DNA of 64,000 bases from Microbulbifer sp. SAOS-129_SWC (GCF_039696035.1 NZ_CP155567.1:2723001-2787000), one strand, 5' to 3'; shown: positions 37,058 to 48,719, numbered from the stretch's first letter. A program made the numbers and translations. Notes: generated by a model from the sequence alone, not told the origin.

Positions 37058-38737
37058 TCAGTCTTTGTTGTTCATTTGCGCCTTGATCAGGTCACCGATA
37101 GTCGCCGGCTGAACCTGTTCAGACTGCTTCTTGCTGTGATCCTTCATGGCTTGCTTCTCGTCCTCATGATCCTTGGCCTTGATAGACAGGCTGATCACGC
37201 GGTTCTTGCGATCCACGCTGGTGATTTTGGCCTCGACCTCTTCACCTTCTTTCAGGACGTTGCGGGCATCTTCCACCTTGTCGCGGCTGATTTCGGAAGC
37301 GCGCAGTACGCCTTCCACTTCATCCGCCAGGGTGATTACCGCCTGCTTGGCATCAACTTCCTTGATGGTACCGTTTACGATGGTACCGCGGTCGTTGGTG
37401 GCCACGTAGTCGGAGAACGGATCGGACTCCAGCTGCTTGATACCCAGGGAGATACGCTCGCGATCGGAGTCGATACCCAGGATAACGGTTTCGATTTCAT
37501 CGCCCTTCTTGAACTTGCGTACGGCTTCTTCGCCGGCTTCGTTCCAGGAGATGTCGGACAGGTGCACCAGACCGTCGATGCTGCCGTCCAGACCAATGAA
37601 GATACCGAAATCGGTGATGGACTTGATCTTACCGGAGATCTTGTCGCCCTTGGCGAAGTTACGCGCGAAGGCATCCCACGGATTTTCCTGGCACTGCTTG
37701 ATACCCAGGGAGATACGACGACGCTCTTCGTCGATATCCAGAATCATCACCTCGACCTCGTCGCCAACATTGACAACTTTGGACGGGTGGATGTTCTTGT
37801 TGGTCCAGTCCATTTCGGAAACGTGAACCAGACCTTCCACACCTTCTTCCAGCTCGGCGAAACAGCCGTAGTCGGTCAGGTTGGTAACAGTCGCCTTCAC
37901 GCGGCTGTTTTCCGGGTAACGCTGCTTGATGGAGACCCACGGATCTTCGCCCAGCTGCTTCAGGCCCAGGGATACGCGCTGACGCTCGCGGTCGAACTTC
38001 AGTACCTTGACTTCGATCTCGTCGCCAACGTTCACGATCTCGCTCGGATGCTTGATACGCTTCCAGGCCATATCGGTGATGTGCAGCAGGCCGTCGATAC
38101 CACCCAGATCTACGAACGCGCCGTAGTCGGTCAGGTTCTTGACGATACCCTTGATGCTCATGCCTTCCTGCAGGCTGGCCAGCAGGGCTTCGCGCTCTTC
38201 GGAAGTCGCAGCTTCCATCACGGCGCGGCGGGAAACCACAACGTTGTTGCGCTTGGCGTCCAGCTTGATGACCTTGAATTCGAGCTCTTTGCCTTCCAGG
38301 TGCGCGGTGTCGCGAACCGGGCGAACGTCGACCAGAGAACCCGGCAGGAACGCGCGGATGTTGGCCACGTCGACAGTAAAGCCGCCTTTGACCTTGCCGC
38401 TGATAACACCCTTGACCACTTCGTCGGCAGCGTGGGCCGCGTCGAGGATCTTCCAGGCTTCAGCGCGCTTGGCTTTTTCACGGGACAGACGGGTCTCACC
38501 GAAACCGTCTTCAACCGCTTCCAGGGCAACCTGTACTTCGTCGCCCGGCTGCAGCTCTACTTCGCCGTTTTCGTTGGCGAACTGGGCTGCGGGAATCACG
38601 CCTTCAGACTTCAGGCCCGCGTGTACGGTTACCCAGTCTTTGTCCACGTCGATTACCACACCGGTCACGATAGAACCGGGGGCCATCTCTACGCTTTTCA
38701 GGCTCTCTTCAAATAGTTCAGCAAAGCTCTCGCTCAT
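37058..38737 (-). CDS. rpsA: 30S ribosomal protein S1
   Basis: The 559-residue protein has six S1 (OB-fold) repeats. Recurring GxVxxxxDFGxFVxL-type elements are visible, for example [40 protein letters not shown] and [20 protein letters not shown]. The first two repeats dock on the 30S subunit and the others bind mRNA. It lies 173 bp downstream of cmk, as in E. coli and Pseudomonas. Confidence 0.98.
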   Translation of the reverse strand: MSESFAELFEESLKSVEMAPGSIVTGVVIDVDKDWVTVHAGLKSEGVIPAAQFANENGEVELQPGDEVQVALEAVEDGFGETRLSREKAKRAEAWKILDAAHAADEVVKGVISGKVKGGFTVDVANIRAFLPGSLVDVRPVRDTAHLEGKELEFKVIKLDAKRNNVVVSRRAVMEAATSEEREALLASLQEGMSIKGIVKNLTDYGAFVDLGGIDGLLHITDMAWKRIKHPSEIVNVGDEIEVKVLKFDRERQRVSLGLKQLGEDPWVSIKQRYPENSRVKATVTNLTDYGCFAELEEGVEGLVHVSEMDWTNKNIHPSKVVNVGDEVEVMILDIDEERRRISLGIKQCQENPWDAFARNFAKGDKISGKIKSITDFGIFIGLDGSIDGLVHLSDISWNEAGEEAVRKFKKGDEIETVILGIDSDRERISLGIKQLESDPFSDYVATNDRGTIVNGTIKEVDAKQAVITLADEVEGVLRASEISRDKVEDARNVLKEGEEVEAKITSVDRKNRVISLSIKAKDHEDEKQAMKDHSKKQSEQVQPATIGDLIKAQMNNKD

Positions 38738-38835
38738 TACATTACCTATAGTGATGGGCCCAGCCGTTGGTCACTGTTACGTTTAGTCAACCGCCAGCCG
38801 CGACCCCACCGCGCTGCCAGCACGCGGGTCGGATT

Positions 38836-38879
38836 ACGACAGCGGCCGGGCGATTCTGGCTGATCCCGGCCGCTGTCGT
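38836..38879. terminator. 15-bp inverted repeat between cmk and rpsA
   Basis: A perfect 15-bp stem (38836-38850 and 38865-38879) with a 14-nt loop lies just after the cmk stop. On the minus strand the T-run precedes rather than follows it, so classical intrinsic termination is doubtful. It may be an RNA processing or mRNA-stabilising hairpin. Confidence 0.5.
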
Positions 38880-38909
38880 TAAAAACTCATTGTAGTGTCT
38901 GCAGCGTGC

Positions 38910-39608
38910 TCAGGTACCGCGGACCACGATCCGGTCGCGCACCAACTGCAATACGCTATTGAGGACGCCATCGATATCCACCCCGGTGCTGTCGAGCTCC
39001 ACTGCATCTGCAGCGGGCGCCAGCGGGGAGGTTTCGCGGTTCATATCACGCGCATCGCGGGCGCGGATGTCCTCCAGCAGGTCGCGGAGGCTAACAGAAA
39101 CCCCCTTCTGCCGCAACTGCTCGCAGCGGCGCCGGGCGCGCTCTTCCGCGCTGGCGGTCAGGAAGACCTTGACCGGCGCGTCGGGAAACACTGTCGTGCC
39201 CATATCGCGGCCGTCCGCGACCAGCCCCGGCGCCTGACGGAAGTCCCGCTGGCGCTGCAGCAGCGCCGCGCGCACACCCGGCATGGCCGCCACCTTGGAC
39301 GCCGCCATACTGACCCGCTCCATGCGGATATCGCGGCTGACATCGTCGCCCTCCAGCAGCGCGGCGACCTCGCCGTCGCGGAGCTCAAAGCGGATATCCA
39401 GGCCGGCGGCAATCTCGGTCAGGGTTGCCTCGTCGGTCAGGTCAACGTCACGGTTCAGCGCCGCCAGTGCGGTCAGGCGGTACAGGGCGCCGGAATCCAG
39501 CAGGGAATAACCCAGCTTATCCGCCAATAGTTTGGCGATGGTGCCCTTGCCGGAGCCGCTGGGGCCGTCGATGGTGATTACCGGCGGCAAGCTTTCAGTT
39601 TCAGTCAT
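38910..39608 (-). CDS. cmk: Cytidylate kinase
   Basis: The start is ATG 39608 ([20 protein letters not shown]); the 42 codons in frame upstream belong to the structured repeat. The 232-residue P-loop kinase has GPSGSGKGT, the NMP-binding SGALYR and the [15 protein letters not shown] segment. It phosphorylates CMP/dCMP. It is one gene of the aromatic/serC-rpsA operon. Confidence 0.97.
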   Translation of the reverse strand: MTETESLPPVITIDGPSGSGKGTIAKLLADKLGYSLLDSGALYRLTALAALNRDVDLTDEATLTEIAAGLDIRFELRDGEVAALLEGDDVSRDIRMERVSMAASKVAAMPGVRAALLQRQRDFRQAPGLVADGRDMGTTVFPDAPVKVFLTASAEERARRRCEQLRQKGVSVSLRDLLEDIRARDARDMNRETSPLAPAADAVELDSTGVDIDGVLNSVLQLVRDRIVVRGT

Positions 39609-39646
39609 AGAGTTCCGTAAGTTTTTTTGAAGGAGCCTACTGGCAA

Positions 39647-39753
39647 CCCTGGTGCCGAGGGCTGCTTGCGGGATACGCCGTGAATACATCTCTGTAGGCT
39701 CTAATCGGCATCCATGCCTCATCAGGTCCCGCAAACAGCCCTCGACACCAGGG
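39647..39753. repeat. Structured intergenic repeat, copy 1
   Basis: The 107-nt element has 27-nt outer arms (39647-39673 and 39727-39753) that pair at 25 of 27 positions. The 53-nt core holds two short hairpins (TACATCTCTGTA; GGCATCCATGCC). It lies between tyrA/aroA and cmk inside the operon. Copy 2 at 63553-63659 shares the core almost base for base, and its arms carry compensatory changes. Confidence 0.85.
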
Positions 39754-39809
39754 CCTTCACATCAAGCCCCGCATTCTTTTCATGCCGCGCAGGGTGCGCT
39801 GTGCGTACC

Positions 39810-42041
39810 CTAGGCCAACTGCAGATGCATGCCGGCGCGGGTCGCCAGTTCGGCAAAGTTCGGGAACGACGTGGCCACGTTGGCGCAATTCTGGATGCGG
39901 ATTGTAGCGTCCGCGCGTAAAGATGCCACCGCAAAGGCCATCGCAATACGGTGGTCGCCGAGGCTATCGACACTGCCACCGCCAAACGCCGTGCCCTGCC
40001 CCGCCCCCTGAATGACAATGCCGTCCGGGGTCGGCTCGGCGTCGACACCCAGCACCTTGAGGCCATCTGCCATCGCCTGAATACGATCGCTCTCCTTGAC
40101 CCGCAACTCCTCGGCACCAGTCAGAACCGTCTCGCCCTCGGCGCAGGCAGCGGCGACAAACAGCGCCGGGAACTCGTCGATCGCCAGCGGCACCTGCTTC
40201 TCCGGAATGCGGATGCCCTTCAGCGGCGCATGGCGCACGCGAATGTCCGCGACCGGCTCGCCGCCCACCTCGCGGCGGTTCTGCAGCTCGAGATCCGCGC
40301 CCATCAGCCGCAGGATATTGATCACGCCGTCACGGGTCGGATTGATGCCCACATGCTCCAGCAGCACATCGGAGCCCGGCGTGATCGCCGCCGCGACCAT
40401 AAAGAAAGTGGCTGAAGAAATATCCGCGGGCACATCGATCCTGCCCGCGGCCAGCTTGCCGCCGCCGCGCAACGTCGCGCGGGCGCCGTCACGCTGCACT
40501 TCGTAGCCGAAACCGGTGAGCATGCGCTCAGTGTGGTCGCGCGTCGGCGCCGGCTCGGTAGTACTGGTCGCCCCATCGGCATACAGGCCGGCCAGCAGCA
40601 CACAGGATTTTACCTGCGCACTGGCCATCGGCAGCCGGTAGTCGATACCGTGCAGCTTGCGCCCGCCCTTGATCACCAGCGGCGGCCGCCCCTCGGGGCC
40701 AGTCTCGATTGCCGCGCCCATTTCCCGCAGCGGATCGGCCACGCGATTCATCGGACGCTTGGACAGGGACTCGTCGCCAGTCAGGGTTACATCGAATGCC
40801 TGCCCGGCCAGTAACCCGGCCAGCAGGCGCATGGAAGTGCCGGAATTACCCAGGTACAGCGGCCCCGGCGGCGCCTGCAGGCCATGCAGGCCGACACCGT
40901 AAATGGTTACACGGCCGCCCACCGGACCCTCGATGACCACGCCCATATCGCGGAACGCCTGCAGCGTTGCCAGCGCATCCTCCCCCTCGAGGAACCCCTC
41001 CACCTCGGTGACCCCCTCGGCGAGGGAGCCCAGCATGATGGAGCGATGTGACATCGACTTGTCGCCGGGAACGCGCAATTTACCGGTCACGGTGCCGCCC
41101 GGCTGCGCGATAAAAGTTACTTCCTGTGCTTGCATAGAATCGGTATACGCCTTTCTGGCCAACATTTTTGTAAAGTGATCCCGCGCCGCCTTGGCCCGGG
41201 TAAACACGCCCATCAGGTGCTCGCTGTCACCGGCCGCAACCGCCGCGCGCAGCGAAGCCAGATTGGCGGTGTACAGGTCGATCGCCTTCAGGATCGCCTC
41301 GCGGTTCGCCAGCATGATGTCCCGCCACATCACCGGATCACTGGAGGCGATGCGGGTGAAATCGCGAAAACCACCGGCGGCGTAACGGAAAATATTCTCG
41401 TTTTCCGCATCGTGCGCCAGGGTGTCCACCAGGCCGTATGCGATGACATGCGGCAGATGGCTGGTGGCCGCCAATACTTCATCGTGCTCGTCCACCGGCA
41501 TATTCAGTACCTCGCCACCGACGGCGCGCCACATGGCCTCCACCCGCGCCAGATGCTCCGCAGCGGTATCCGCCAGCGGCGTCAGGATAATGCGGTGGGC
41601 GATATAGAGATCGTCGCGCGCCGCGGTCACGCCGCTCTGCTCGGAACCGGCGATCGGGTGTCCCGGCACCAGAAATTCCGGCACCCGCCCCCAGACCTTT
41701 TCCGCCGCGGCGACCACGCTGCCCTTGACGCTGGCGCCGTCGGTTACCGTCACGCCCGCCGGCAGGCCGCGCTGCAAATCGGCAAACACCGACTCCACTG
41801 CCAGCGTCGGCACTGCGACAAACACCACGTCGCCGGGCTCCAGTTGCGGCAGGATTTCGCCCAGATCGGTCACCGCGCGATCGGCAATGCCGAGTTCCAC
41901 CGCCTGCTCGCAGGTACGCGCGCGGCGCGCCACGCCGATCACTTCACGGCAGGCACCGGCGGCCTTCAACGCCAGCGCCAGGCTGCCGCCGATCAGGCCG
42001 ATACCGACGACCACCAGGCGACCGATTTTCGGCTCCGCCAT
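39810..42041 (-). CDS. tyrA-aroA: Bifunctional prephenate dehydrogenase / EPSP synthase
   Basis: The 743-residue fusion has a TyrA domain (about 1-300; Rossmann VVGIGLIGGSLALALK, GHPIAGSEQSG, SHLPHVIAY) and an AroA domain starting near Met303 (GTVTGKLRVPGDKSMSHRS; NSGTSMRLL; the C-terminal DSLGDHRIAMAFAV). EPSPS makes the chorismate precursor; the dehydrogenase converts prephenate toward tyrosine. The fusion is usual in Pseudomonas and relatives. It starts immediately after the pheA stop, so the shikimate and Phe/Tyr branch enzymes are co-made. Confidence 0.96.
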   Translation of the reverse strand: MAEPKIGRLVVVGIGLIGGSLALALKAAGACREVIGVARRARTCEQAVELGIADRAVTDLGEILPQLEPGDVVFVAVPTLAVESVFADLQRGLPAGVTVTDGASVKGSVVAAAEKVWGRVPEFLVPGHPIAGSEQSGVTAARDDLYIAHRIILTPLADTAAEHLARVEAMWRAVGGEVLNMPVDEHDEVLAATSHLPHVIAYGLVDTLAHDAENENIFRYAAGGFRDFTRIASSDPVMWRDIMLANREAILKAIDLYTANLASLRAAVAAGDSEHLMGVFTRAKAARDHFTKMLARKAYTDSMQAQEVTFIAQPGGTVTGKLRVPGDKSMSHRSIMLGSLAEGVTEVEGFLEGEDALATLQAFRDMGVVIEGPVGGRVTIYGVGLHGLQAPPGPLYLGNSGTSMRLLAGLLAGQAFDVTLTGDESLSKRPMNRVADPLREMGAAIETGPEGRPPLVIKGGRKLHGIDYRLPMASAQVKSCVLLAGLYADGATSTTEPAPTRDHTERMLTGFGYEVQRDGARATLRGGGKLAAGRIDVPADISSATFFMVAAAITPGSDVLLEHVGINPTRDGVINILRLMGADLELQNRREVGGEPVADIRVRHAPLKGIRIPEKQVPLAIDEFPALFVAAACAEGETVLTGAEELRVKESDRIQAMADGLKVLGVDAEPTPDGIVIQGAGQGTAFGGGSVDSLGDHRIAMAFAVASLRADATIRIQNCANVATSFPNFAELATRAGMHLQLA

Positions 42042-43145
42042 TTACAGTACTCCGCGCGGGTAGGAACCCAGCACTTTCATGTCCGCAGCGCAGGCGCTCA
42101 CCTCGCGCAGCGCCGCGGCGATATTGTCGGTGTCGCGGTGCCCCTTGAAATCGATAAAGAACACATAGGTCCAGTTGCCGGACTGCGATGGCCGCGTCTC
42201 CACCCGGGTCAGGTCGATGCCGTGGCGGCGAAACGGCTCGAGCAGGTCGTGCAGCGCCCCCGGCTCGTTGCGCATGGACACCATCAGTGAGGTCTTGTCG
42301 TCACCGCTGGCCGGCACCGCCTGGGAACCGATAATCAGGAAGCGGGTGGAATTGTCCGGGCGGTCCTCGATTTTCTCCGCGAGAATTTTCAGGCCGTAGA
42401 GGTCTGCCGCCATATCGCCGGCGATCGCCGCCGCATTCCACTCGCTCTTCACGCGCCTGGCCGCCTCGGCATTACTGGACACCGCCACCCGCTCTACATT
42501 CGGGTAGTGGGAATCCAGCCACTTGCGGCACTGCGCGAGACTCTGGGCGTGGGAGTAGATACGCGTGATCGAATCGGCACGGGTGATATCCGAGATCATC
42601 AGGTGATGATGGATACGCAGCTCCACCTCGCCACAGATCTGCAGGTTGGAACCCATGAAATTATCCAGGGTGTGGTTGATTACCCCTTCGGTGGAATTCT
42701 CCACCGGTACCACACCGTAATTGACCGCACCGGCCTCCACCTCACGGAACACTTCGTCGATGGCCGCCAGCGGGCGGCTCTGGGCGGAGTTGCCGAAGTG
42801 CTTCAGCGCCGCCTGCTGGGTGAAAGTGCCCTCCGGTCCAAGGTAGGCCACTTTGAGCGGCTCCTCCAGTGCCAGGCAGGCAGACATGATCTCGCGGAAC
42901 AGCCGCGCCATTTCCTCATCGGTCAGCGGCCCCTGATTGCGCTCCATGGCGCGGCGCAGCACCTGCGCTTCGCGCTCGGGGCGATAGAACAGCGCATCCT
43001 CACCGGCCGCCTTTTTCACTTCTGCCACTTTCAGTGCGCACTCGGCACGCTCGCTGATCAGCTGCGCAATCTCGCCGTCGATCTCGTCGATCCGGTCGCG
43101 CAGCGCCAGCAGCTGCGGGTCGACCTTGGTAGTTTCATCAGACAT
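42042..43145 (-). CDS. pheA: Bifunctional chorismate mutase / prephenate dehydratase (P-protein)
   Basis: The 367-residue protein has an AroQ-type chorismate mutase (about 8-95; LRDRIDEIDGEIAQLISERA), a dehydratase domain (VAYLGPEGTFTQQAAL; PVENSTEGVI) and a C-terminal ACT domain with GALHDLLEPF and ESRP-like ETRPSQ for Phe feedback. It commits chorismate to phenylalanine. It lies between serC and tyrA/aroA. Confidence 0.97.
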   Translation of the reverse strand: MSDETTKVDPQLLALRDRIDEIDGEIAQLISERAECALKVAEVKKAAGEDALFYRPEREAQVLRRAMERNQGPLTDEEMARLFREIMSACLALEEPLKVAYLGPEGTFTQQAALKHFGNSAQSRPLAAIDEVFREVEAGAVNYGVVPVENSTEGVINHTLDNFMGSNLQICGEVELRIHHHLMISDITRADSITRIYSHAQSLAQCRKWLDSHYPNVERVAVSSNAEAARRVKSEWNAAAIAGDMAADLYGLKILAEKIEDRPDNSTRFLIIGSQAVPASGDDKTSLMVSMRNEPGALHDLLEPFRRHGIDLTRVETRPSQSGNWTYVFFIDFKGHRDTDNIAAALREVSACAADMKVLGSYPRGVL

Positions 43146-43187
43146 CCACTTGCCTATTCGTTGTCCGTTACATCTTTATTCATTACA

Positions 43188-44267
43188 TCAGGTCCGGCGC
43201 TGCTCGAAGTCGGCCATAAATGCCACCAGCGCTTCGACGGCTGCCAGCGGGACCGCGTTATACAGCGATGCGCGCATACCACCGACAGAGCGGTGACCCT
43301 TGAGGTTGAGCAGCCCGGCCTCTTCGGCCTCGCGCAGAAACGCTTTGTCGAGGCTGTCGTCCGCCAGCACAAACGGCACGTTCATACGCGAGCGACTGCC
43401 CGGCTCCACCGGGCTGGAGAAAAATTCACTGCGATCGAGATAGTCGTACAGCAGCGCGGACTTGCGCAGGCTCTGCTCCGCCATCGCCTCGACACCGCCC
43501 TGGGCCTTCAACCACTGGAACACCAGACCGGACAGGTACCAGGCAAAGGTCGGCGGTGTGTTGTCCATGGAGCCGGCATCCGCCGCCACTTTCCAGCTGA
43601 GGCTGCGCGGGATCTCCGGCAGCGCGCGCTCGAGCAGGTCGTCGCGCACGATCGCCACGGCGATACCGGACGGGCCGATATTTTTCTGCGCGCCGGCATA
43701 GATCACGCCGAACTTCTCCACCGGCAGCGGCTGCGACAGAATGTTCGATGACATATCGGCCACCAGAGGACAACTGACCTCCGGGATATAGTCGAACTCC
43801 ACTCCGCCAATGGTCTCGTTGGGCGTGTAATGGAAGTAGGCCGCATCGCCACTCTGCTGCCAGCTGTCCGGCCCCGGTGCGTAGGTGAAGTTACGGTCCT
43901 CGCTGGAGGCGACCACATTGACCTGCCCGTAGCGCTGCGCCTCCTTGATTGCCTTATTCGCCCACTGGCCGGTGTGGATATAGTCCGCCACCTTCCGACC
44001 AGCACCGAACAGGTTCCACGGCACCGCACTGAACTGCGCGGTGGCGCCACCGTGCAGGAACAGCACTTTGTAATTGGCCGGGATGGCGAGCAGGTCGCGC
44101 AGATCCTGTTCCGCACGCTCAGCCACTTCGACAAATTCCGGTGAACGGTGACTGATTTCCATCACTGAACAACCCAACCCCTGCCAGTCCAGCAGTTCCT
44201 GCTGCGCCTGACGCAGAACCGGTTCCGGCAGTGCAGCGGGGCCGGCGCAGAAATTAAACTTCCTCAT
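43188..44267 (-). CDS. serC: Phosphoserine aminotransferase
   Basis: The start is ATG 44267 ([18 protein letters not shown]) with AGGAAG 10 nt upstream. The 359-residue class V PLP aminotransferase has [10 protein letters not shown] and the PLP-Lys region [12 protein letters not shown]. It acts in serine and pyridoxal phosphate synthesis. It is the first gene after gyrA in the conserved block. Confidence 0.97.
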   Translation of the reverse strand: MRKFNFCAGPAALPEPVLRQAQQELLDWQGLGCSVMEISHRSPEFVEVAERAEQDLRDLLAIPANYKVLFLHGGATAQFSAVPWNLFGAGRKVADYIHTGQWANKAIKEAQRYGQVNVVASSEDRNFTYAPGPDSWQQSGDAAYFHYTPNETIGGVEFDYIPEVSCPLVADMSSNILSQPLPVEKFGVIYAGAQKNIGPSGIAVAIVRDDLLERALPEIPRSLSWKVAADAGSMDNTPPTFAWYLSGLVFQWLKAQGGVEAMAEQSLRKSALLYDYLDRSEFFSSPVEPGSRSRMNVPFVLADDSLDKAFLREAEEAGLLNLKGHRSVGGMRASLYNAVPLAAVEALVAFMADFEQRRT

Positions 44268-44392
44268 GATCAATCAACTTCCTAGTGAACACAGAGAAAT
44301 GGTTACAGACAAAACTAGATAAACCGACGCCAAAAATCCCGATCGGGAAATGTGCATCATATTTTCTCGCAATTTTTGGTAGCCCTTGGACG

Positions 44393-44421
44393 AGAAAGGC
44401 CGCGAAATTCGCGGCCTTTCT
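44393..44421. terminator. Terminator between gyrA and serC
   Basis: AGAAAGGCCGCGAA and TTCGCGGCCTTTCT form a 14-nt-arm palindrome 20 bp past the gyrA stop, with a short T-rich end on the minus strand. It probably ends most gyrA transcription. Confidence 0.75.
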
Positions 44422-44440
44422 ACTCAAACGTCTGCGGCGA

Positions 44441-47011
44441 TCACGCTTCGCCACCTTCATCACCTTCGTCCTGGTCGTCGTCCTCACTCTCCTGAATCCG
44501 CGCCAGGCCCACCAGCTTCTCACCGGTTTTGAGGCGAATGACCCGCACCCCCTGGGTGTTGCGGCTCAGGATGGAAACTTCGTCGACACGGGTGCGCACC
44601 AGCGTCCCCTGATCGGAGATCAGCATGATCTCCTCACCCGGGTGCACCTGGCAGGCGCCGACCAGAGCACCGTTGCGCTCACTCTCGGCGATCGCAATCA
44701 CACCCTGGGTACCGCGCCCCTTGGTGGGGAAGTCCGCGGTGGCGGTGCGCTTGCCGTAACCCTTTTCGGTCACCATCATCACCGAGCCGCCCTCTTCCGG
44801 GATCACCATGGCAATCACTTCCTTGCCCTCGGCCATGCGGATACCGCGCACACCGCGGGACACCCGCCCCATGGAGCGCACGTTTTCCTCGGCGAAGCGT
44901 GCCGCCTTGCCGGCACTGGTGAGCAGCAGCACATCGCGGTGGCCATCGGTGATCGCGGTCGCCACCAGGCGGTCGTCCTCGTCCAGCTCGATGGCTTTCA
45001 GGCCCACGCTGCGGGGACGCGCGAAAGCGGACAGCGGGGTCTTTTTCACGGTGCCGTTGGCGGTGGCAAAGAAGATAAAGTAGTTCTCGTCGTACTCGGA
45101 CACCGGCAGCATGCTGCTGATACGCTCATCATCTTCCAGCGGCAGCATATTGACCATCGGCCGGCCGCGGGAAGCGCGCCCGGCAGTGGGCACCTCATAG
45201 ACTTTCAGCCAGTACACCTTGCCCCGGTTGGAGAAGCACAGGATGGTGTCGTGGGAATTGGCAATCAGCAGGTGCTCGACGAAATCCTCGTCCCTCACCT
45301 GGGTGGCGGACTTGCCCATGCCGCCGCGGCGCTGGGCCTGGTAGTCGGCCAGGGGCTGGCTCTTGGCGTAGCCACCGTGGGAGATGGTCACCACACGGTC
45401 TTCCGGGGTAATCAGGTCCTCGACGGTGAGATCCTGGCGGGAAGCGACGATATCAGTGCGGCGCTCGTCGCCGAACTCCTTGTTCAGCTGCTCCAGCTCC
45501 TCGCGGATCACCTCCATCAGGCGCTCGAAACTGCCGAGGATGTGCAGGTACTCGGCGATCTGCTCCAGGCGCTCGCTGTATTCGGCCAGCAGCTTGTCGT
45601 GCTCCATGCCGGTCAGGCGGTGCAGGCGCAACTCGAGGATGGCCTGGGCCTGGGCCGGTGACAGGTAGTAACTTCCGTCGCGCAGACCGTATTCTTTCGG
45701 CAGATCGTCGGGGCGGCAGGCGTCGGCACCGGCGCGCTCCAGGAACTGCTGCACCTCGCCCACCGGCCAGCCCTTGGCCAGCAGCGCCTCGCGCGCATCC
45801 GCGGGCGTGGAGGAAGATTTGATCAGCTCGATCACCGGATCGATATTGGAGATGGCGATCGCCAGGCCTTCGAGGATATGGCCGCGCTCGCGCGCCTTGC
45901 GCAGCAGGTAGACGGTGCGGCGGGTCACCACTTCCTGGCGGTGGCGAACAAAGTACTCGAGCAGCTGTTTGAGGTTCAGCACCTTGGGCTGGCCGTCCAC
46001 CAGCGCCACCATATTGATGCCGAACACGCTCTCCAGCTGTGTCTGCGAGTAGAGGTTGTTCAGCACCACGTCGCCCAGCTCGCCGCGCTTCAGTTCGATC
46101 ACTACGCGCAGGCCGTCTTTATCGGACTCGTCGCGCAGTTCGGAGATGCCCTCGATCTTTTTCTCTTTTACCAGCTCGGCGATGCGCTCGATCAGGCGCG
46201 CCTTGTTCAGCTGGTAGGGGATCTCGTGGATGATGATAGTTTCGCGATTGGTCTTGTCATCGCGCACCACCTCGGCCTTGGCGCGAATGTAAATTCGCCC
46301 GCGACCGGTGCGGTAGGCCATCAGGATACCGGCGCGGCCGTTAATGATGGCCCCGGTGGGGAAATCCGGCCCGGGGATGAAATCCATCAGGTCGTCGACG
46401 CTGAGTTCCGGGTTGTCGATCAGCGCCAGGCAGGCCTGCACCACCTCGCTCATATTGTGCGGCGGGATGTTAGTGGCCATACCCACGGCAATACCGGCGG
46501 AGCCGTTTACCAGCAGGTTGGGCACCCGCGACGGCAGCACTTCCGGCATCCGCTCGGAACCGTCGTAGTTGTCGATATAGTTGACGGTTTCCTTATCCAG
46601 GTCAGACAGCAGCTCGTGGGCCAGCTTGTCCATGCGGATCTCGGTATAACGCATGGCCGCCGGGCTGTCGCCGTCGATGGAACCGAAGTTGCCCTGGCCA
46701 TCCACCAGCATATAGCGCAGCGAGAAGGGCTGGGCCATACGCACGATGGTGTCGTAGACCGCGGTGTCGCCGTGCGGGTGGTATTTACCGATTACGTCGC
46801 CGACCACACGCGCCGATTTTTTGTACGGCTTGTTCCAGTCGTTTTTCAGTTCGTTCATGGCGAAGAGCACACGGCGGTGCACCGGCTTGAGGCCATCGCG
46901 CACATCTGGCAGCGCGCGGCCCACGATCACGCTCATCGCATAGTCGAGATAGGACTGCTTGAGTTCTTCTTCGATGTTAATCGGAGAGATTTCTTTGGCT
47001 AATTCGCCCAT
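44441..47011 (-). CDS. gyrA: DNA gyrase subunit A
   Basis: The 856-residue type II topoisomerase subunit has the catalytic Tyr122 in AAMRYTE. The quinolone region [10 protein letters not shown] has Thr at position 83 and Asp at 87, the wild-type state in Pseudomonas-like species. The N-terminal winged-helix/tower domain is followed by six beta-propeller blades from about residue 530, including the GyrA box in RRGGMG ([11 protein letters not shown]). The acidic C-terminal tail ([13 protein letters not shown]) is typical. With GyrB it introduces negative supercoils. It is divergent from mtaD. Confidence 0.98.
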   Translation of the reverse strand: MGELAKEISPINIEEELKQSYLDYAMSVIVGRALPDVRDGLKPVHRRVLFAMNELKNDWNKPYKKSARVVGDVIGKYHPHGDTAVYDTIVRMAQPFSLRYMLVDGQGNFGSIDGDSPAAMRYTEIRMDKLAHELLSDLDKETVNYIDNYDGSERMPEVLPSRVPNLLVNGSAGIAVGMATNIPPHNMSEVVQACLALIDNPELSVDDLMDFIPGPDFPTGAIINGRAGILMAYRTGRGRIYIRAKAEVVRDDKTNRETIIIHEIPYQLNKARLIERIAELVKEKKIEGISELRDESDKDGLRVVIELKRGELGDVVLNNLYSQTQLESVFGINMVALVDGQPKVLNLKQLLEYFVRHRQEVVTRRTVYLLRKARERGHILEGLAIAISNIDPVIELIKSSSTPADAREALLAKGWPVGEVQQFLERAGADACRPDDLPKEYGLRDGSYYLSPAQAQAILELRLHRLTGMEHDKLLAEYSERLEQIAEYLHILGSFERLMEVIREELEQLNKEFGDERRTDIVASRQDLTVEDLITPEDRVVTISHGGYAKSQPLADYQAQRRGGMGKSATQVRDEDFVEHLLIANSHDTILCFSNRGKVYWLKVYEVPTAGRASRGRPMVNMLPLEDDERISSMLPVSEYDENYFIFFATANGTVKKTPLSAFARPRSVGLKAIELDEDDRLVATAITDGHRDVLLLTSAGKAARFAEENVRSMGRVSRGVRGIRMAEGKEVIAMVIPEEGGSVMMVTEKGYGKRTATADFPTKGRGTQGVIAIAESERNGALVGACQVHPGEEIMLISDQGTLVRTRVDEVSILSRNTQGVRVIRLKTGEKLVGLARIQESEDDDQDEGDEGGEA

Positions 47012-47227
47012 GGCTTACGGCATTCCTTTTTATAAGGCGAGCGCTGAGTGCAATCGCTGCACCAGCCCCGGATAAGCGGGCAATTCTACCACAATTTACC
47101 GCGATTGGATGGCCTCCGTTGCGCTGCCACCGCAGCGCCCGGGGAACCCCGCCCCGCGGTTGCCGGCACCGCACTCGGCCGCTACAGTCTGTCGCTCTGC
47201 AAGCAGACCAGACACCGAGCCCGAACC

Positions 47228-48550
47228 ATGCCCCAAGCCATCGATACCCTGATCCACGCCCGCTGGATTGTCCCGGTCATCCCCGAACAGAAGGTGTATG
47301 AAAACTGTTCGCTGGCCGTGCACGACGGCAAGATCCTCGCCCTGCTGCCCACGGCGGAGGCCAGCGCTCGCTATACGCCGCAGCGCGAGGTCAACCTGGA
47401 GCGGCACGCGCTGATCCCGGGGCTGATCAATAGCCACAACCACACCCCCATGGCCCTGCTGCGCGGCTATGCCGACGATCGCCCGCTAATGGAATGGCTG
47501 GAGCAACACATCTGGCCGGCGGAACAGCAGTGGCTGCACCCGGAGTTTATCGCCGATGGCAGCCGTCTGGCCGTGGCCGAAATGTTGCGCTCGGGCACCA
47601 CCACCTTTGCCGACCAGTATTTCTTCCCCGAGGCCACCGCACTGGTGGCGCGGGAAACCGGCATACGCGCACAGATCGCCTTCCCGGTGCTCGATTTCCC
47701 CACTCCCTGGAGCCGCGACGGCGAGGACGCCCTGCAAAAGGGCCTGGCCCTGCGCGACAGCTACCGCTCCCACGAGCGCATCGGCGTGGTGTTCGCGCCC
47801 CACGCCCCCTACACCGTCGGCGACACCACCCTGGAGAAGATCGCAGTCTACGCCGCCGAGGCGCAGATTCCGGTACAGATGCACCTGCATGAGACCGCCG
47901 GCGAGGTGGAACGCGCACTCGCGGAAACCGGCGAACGCCCCACCGAGCGACTGCAGCGCCTCGGCCTGCTCGGCCCACAAACCCTGTGCGTGCATATGAC
48001 CGCGGTGAACGAGCGCGATATCGACCTGCTGCAGCAGAGCGGCGCCCATGTGGCCCACTGCCCCAGGTCCAACCTCAAGCTGGCCTCCGGCTTCTGTCCC
48101 ACCGCGCGACTGCTGGAGGCCGGGATCAACGTGGCTCTGGGCACCGATGGCGCTGCCAGCAACAACAGCCAGGACCTGTTCGCCGAAGCCAATAGCGCTG
48201 CACTGCTGGCCAAGGCAGTCAGCGGCGACGCCGCCGCCCTTCCCGCCCACCAGGCGCTGGCCATGGCCACCATCCACGGCGCCCGCGCCCTCGGCATCGA
48301 TGGCGTGACCGGCAGCCTGGAGCCGGGCAAGAGCGCCGACCTGGTGGCCATCGACCTCGGCGGGCTGGAACAACAGCCGCTGCACGACCCGGTATCGCAA
48401 CTTATCTATACCGCCTGCGGTCACAATGTCACCGACGTCTGGGTGACCGGCAAGCCGCTGCTGGTCGAGCGCCAGCTACAGACCCTCAACGAGGCGGAGG
48501 TGATTCAGCGGGCGCGCATGTGGCGTGATAGAATGGCAGGCTTGGGCTGA
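47228..48550 (+). CDS. mtaD: TRZ/ATZ family amidohydrolase, probable 5'-methylthioadenosine/S-adenosylhomocysteine deaminase
   Basis: The start is ATG 47228 (MPQAIDTLIHARWIVPVIPE), giving 440 residues; the upstream frame is noncoding. It is a metal-dependent amidohydrolase with the HxH motif in NSHNHTPMALLRG, HAPYTV, the HLHET metal His and LGTDGAASNN with the catalytic Asp. MtaD-like enzymes deaminate MTA, SAH or adenosine. It is the first gene of the mtaD-ubiG-mupP-yciK cluster conserved in Pseudomonas. Gene symbol by context and family; substrate untested. Confidence 0.88.
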   Translation: MPQAIDTLIHARWIVPVIPEQKVYENCSLAVHDGKILALLPTAEASARYTPQREVNLERHALIPGLINSHNHTPMALLRGYADDRPLMEWLEQHIWPAEQQWLHPEFIADGSRLAVAEMLRSGTTTFADQYFFPEATALVARETGIRAQIAFPVLDFPTPWSRDGEDALQKGLALRDSYRSHERIGVVFAPHAPYTVGDTTLEKIAVYAAEAQIPVQMHLHETAGEVERALAETGERPTERLQRLGLLGPQTLCVHMTAVNERDIDLLQQSGAHVAHCPRSNLKLASGFCPTARLLEAGINVALGTDGAASNNSQDLFAEANSAALLAKAVSGDAAALPAHQALAMATIHGARALGIDGVTGSLEPGKSADLVAIDLGGLEQQPLHDPVSQLIYTACGHNVTDVWVTGKPLLVERQLQTLNEAEVIQRARMWRDRMAGLG

Positions 48551-48719
48551 TAGGATCCCCGAATCCGGGATCCGGTCGCCATAACCAGATGCGAAGACGC
48601 CGATGCGCGGGCCGCCTGCGAAACGACTGCCATACGGCGGTTGACCGGGTAGCCACAGGTATCAGCGTCGCCCGACACCGATCGGTCACCAGTGACTGGC
48701 GGTACAGCGCCGATTAGAG

